NCBI GenBank assembly: GCA_038230595.1
Contig: JBBRMY010000047.1
Span: forward strand, 1-15,733
Direction: 5' to 3'
Source: JBBRMY01 sp038230595
GTDB lineage: Bacteria > Bacteroidota > Ignavibacteria > Tepidaquicellales > Tepidaquicellaceae
DNA: 15,733 nt
Numbering within the stretch: position 1 is the first letter of the stretch; each line of letters opens with the position of its first letter. The notes beneath the pieces are model-generated. The model was given only the letters and a program-made list of their open reading frames with translations. It did not search any database and was not told the origin of the DNA. The translations under genes were made by a program, and so were the position numbers. Below are positions 14,622-15,733 of the stretch, piece by piece.

Positions 14622-15158
14622 ATGCTGCATCTTAATATGCTTCTGATCTTCAAAATAGTAATTTCTATCGTTATTCTTCAAAGACTAACAGAACTATACA
14701 TTTCCAAGAAGAATGAGAAATGGCTTCTTGACAACGGAGCTGTTGAATTCGGAGAATCCCATTATAAATATATTGTACTGATGCATACCTGCTTTTTTCT
14801 CGCATTAATAGGAGAATATTATTATAGATATCATATCAAAACTATTAATTCCGATTTTAATATTTTTAACGCTGTTTTTTTGGTATTTTTCATTATTCTT
14901 CAGATTTGCAGAGTTTGGGTGTTAACCTCTCTTGGTAAGTACTGGAATACAAAAATTTTCAGGATCCCGGGCAGCAGATTAGTAAACAGCGGACCTTATA
15001 AATTTTTAAGACATCCGAATTACTGGGTAGTAGCGCTTGAAATTTTAATTCTTCCGCTTGTATTCAATTTATATTATTCAATGGTTATTTTCACATTGTG
15101 GAATTTAATAATGCTGAATATCAGGACTCAGGAAGAGAACAGAGCCTTGCAGATCTAA
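14622..15158 (+). CDS. ICMT-like membrane methyltransferase (BpsB/YpbQ type)
   Basis: The predicted product is a 178-aa integral membrane protein of the isoprenylcysteine carboxyl methyltransferase family. Hydrophobic segments lie near residues 5-22, 50-66, 82-100 and 138-164. The SAM-binding signature is the C-terminal GPYKFLRHPNYW (124-135) and the IRTQEENRAL motif (167-176). In Bacillus subtilis the protein next to the type III PKS (BpsB beside BpsA) O-methylates alkylpyrones. The same gene order and a 3-base gap here suggest the same job on the PKS product. A protein-cysteine methylation role is less likely because no prenylation genes are in view. Substrate is inferred from context. Confidence 0.85.
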   Translation: MLHLNMLLIFKIVISIVILQRLTELYISKKNEKWLLDNGAVEFGESHYKYIVLMHTCFFLALIGEYYYRYHIKTINSDFNIFNAVFLVFFIILQICRVWVLTSLGKYWNTKIFRIPGSRLVNSGPYKFLRHPNYWVVALEILILPLVFNLYYSMVIFTLWNLIMLNIRTQEENRALQI

Positions 15159-15177
15159 TTACTATAATTAAATATTA

Positions 15178-15489
15178 ATGAAAATATTATTAAAAGATAT
15201 TTGCCACGGCAGAAGCGGTGATAAAGGAGATGCTGCTAATATCGGACTCATCGCTTATAAAAAAGAAGACTATGAGCTTATCAGAGATCAGGTAACTGCT
15301 GATAAAGTTAAAAAGCATTTTGCCGGTATTTGCGAAGGTGGAGTGGACAGATATGAAATGCCGAATATTAATGCCCTGAATTTTATTCTCCACAATACTC
15401 TTGGCGGTGGCGGGACTGTCTCTTTAAAATTGGATGCGCAGGGAAAAACTCTAGCTGCTGCTTTATTAAAAATGGAAATAGACAAATAA
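15178..15489 (+). CDS. AtuA C-terminal-domain-like small protein
   Basis: The predicted product is 103 aa. The N-terminal CHGRSGDKGDAANIGLIAY (residues 9-27) matches the 'A-R-S-G-D-K-G-D-x-x-N-I-G' signature of the C-terminal ferredoxin-like domain of AtuA (DUF1446), a protein of acyclic terpene catabolism. Here the domain stands alone, without the large AtuA N-terminal domain. A later segment, NFILHNTLGGGGTVSLKLDAQG, also fits that family. Its molecular role is unknown. There is no signal peptide or membrane segment. Nineteen bases separate it from the methyltransferase gene and 3 from prfB, so it probably belongs to the same transcript. A link to PKS product metabolism is only a guess. No Shine-Dalgarno is visible. 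Confidence 0.78.
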   Translation: MKILLKDICHGRSGDKGDAANIGLIAYKKEDYELIRDQVTADKVKKHFAGICEGGVDRYEMPNINALNFILHNTLGGGGTVSLKLDAQGKTLAAALLKMEIDK

Positions 15490-15492
15490 AAA

Positions 15493-15733
15493 ATGTTTGA
15501 ACAGCAAAAATACAAACTAAAAGATACAAGAGATAAGATAGATCATCTCGGGAGGTTTCTTTGAGATCGATAAAAAGATATCTGATGTAAAACACCTCGA
15601 AATGAAATCTGAAGAAAAAGATCTGTGGAACGACAATCTTCAGGCTCAGAAAGTCCTCAAGGAAATTTCAATTCTCAAAAAATGGATCGACGATTATAAC
15701 AGTGTTAATACTCTTCTTTTAGATATTAATTTA
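15493..15733 (+). CDS. prfB: Peptide chain release factor 2, 5' end, with programmed +1 frameshift (partial)
   Basis: RF2 releases finished peptides at UGA and UAA codons. The zero frame from ATG 15493 gives 23 residues (MFEQQKYKLK ... HLGRFL) and meets TGA at 15562-15564. Shifting +1 after CTT (15559-15561) continues as EIDKKISDVKHLEMKSEEKD, then LWNDNLQAQKVLKEIS and on to the window edge (57 codons). This matches the N-terminal coiled-coil domain of RF2, which typically has (F/L)W(N/D)D...AQKV. The full protein therefore spans two frames and is cut by the window end, before the GGQ domain. The start lies 3 bases after the stop of the AtuA-like gene. Standard gene callers will miss this start or break the gene. 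Confidence 0.92.
15550..15564 (+). promoter_or_regulatory. prfB programmed frameshift site
   Basis: GGGAGG (15550-15555) is an internal Shine-Dalgarno-like element. It is followed by a 3-base spacer TTT, the slippery CTT (15559-15561) and TGA followed by G. The layout equals the E. coli site AGGGGG-TAT-CTT-TGA-C in element order and spacing. In the known mechanism, low RF2 lets the ribosome pause at UGA and slip +1, so RF2 regulates its own synthesis. Confidence 0.92.

Noticed and set aside
15190..15595. Overlapping minus-strand open frames of 67-75 aa
   Set aside because: They are antisense to the AtuA-like gene and to prfB, both supported by clear protein motifs.
1..15733. CRISPR array, tRNA or rRNA genes, insertion sequence
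   Set aside because: I saw no regularly spaced repeats, no cloverleaf-like segments with CCA ends, and no transposase-like frames on either strand.

Overview
This is an AT-rich window (about one-third G+C by eye), most likely from an Ignavibacteria-type member of the Bacteroidota/Chlorobi group. The main evidence is a set of exported proteins ending in type IX secretion (T9SS) sorting domains of the 'LKQN(F/Y)PNPFNPTT...GIYFYTLQAGDFKETKKM' kind, which is very characteristic of that lineage. Shine-Dalgarno sites are weak or absent at most genes, and two genes have TTG starts. Organism identity is inferred from protein style only.

Left part (1-8847). After the last 28 codons of a + strand gene comes a small palindromic repeat (117-157) and a bidirectional hairpin terminator (228-260). 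A minus-strand block then runs from 8847 down to 284. It holds four gene units encoding secreted, Asp-box (BNR)-type beta-propeller proteins, each built with an N-terminal signal peptide and a C-terminal T9SS domain. They form two paralogous pairs: A1/A2 (284-2188, 2259-4124; about 620-630 aa) and B1/B2 (4174-6510, 6523-8847; about 775 codons each). B1 is broken by one in-frame TAA at 5596-5598. The break leaves a 304-aa piece with the signal peptide and a 458-aa piece with the sorting domain.

Middle part (8848-11181 and on). A 168-bp divergent intergenic region separates the B genes from a small exported OB-fold protein (9016-9405), which ends at a strong hairpin terminator. A compact + strand operon follows: a TldD-type metalloprotease with a twin-arginine signal, its TldE/PmbA partner (1-nt gap), and a complete Xer-type tyrosine recombinase (ATGA overlap).

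Right part (13548-15733). A type III polyketide synthase is followed after 3 nt by an isoprenylcysteine-methyltransferase-like membrane protein. This is the same gene pair as the alkylpyrone synthase/methyltransferase system BpsA-BpsB of Bacillus subtilis. Next is a 103-aa stand-alone protein resembling the C-terminal domain of AtuA. Last is the 5' end of prfB (release factor 2), which carries a textbook programmed +1 frameshift site and is cut by the window edge.

The right half looks like ordinary chromosome with a small lipid-polyketide module. The left half is a locally expanded family of secreted surface proteins that shows duplication, sequence homogenisation and decay. I do not see phage, CRISPR, rRNA or tRNA genes, or an insertion sequence.
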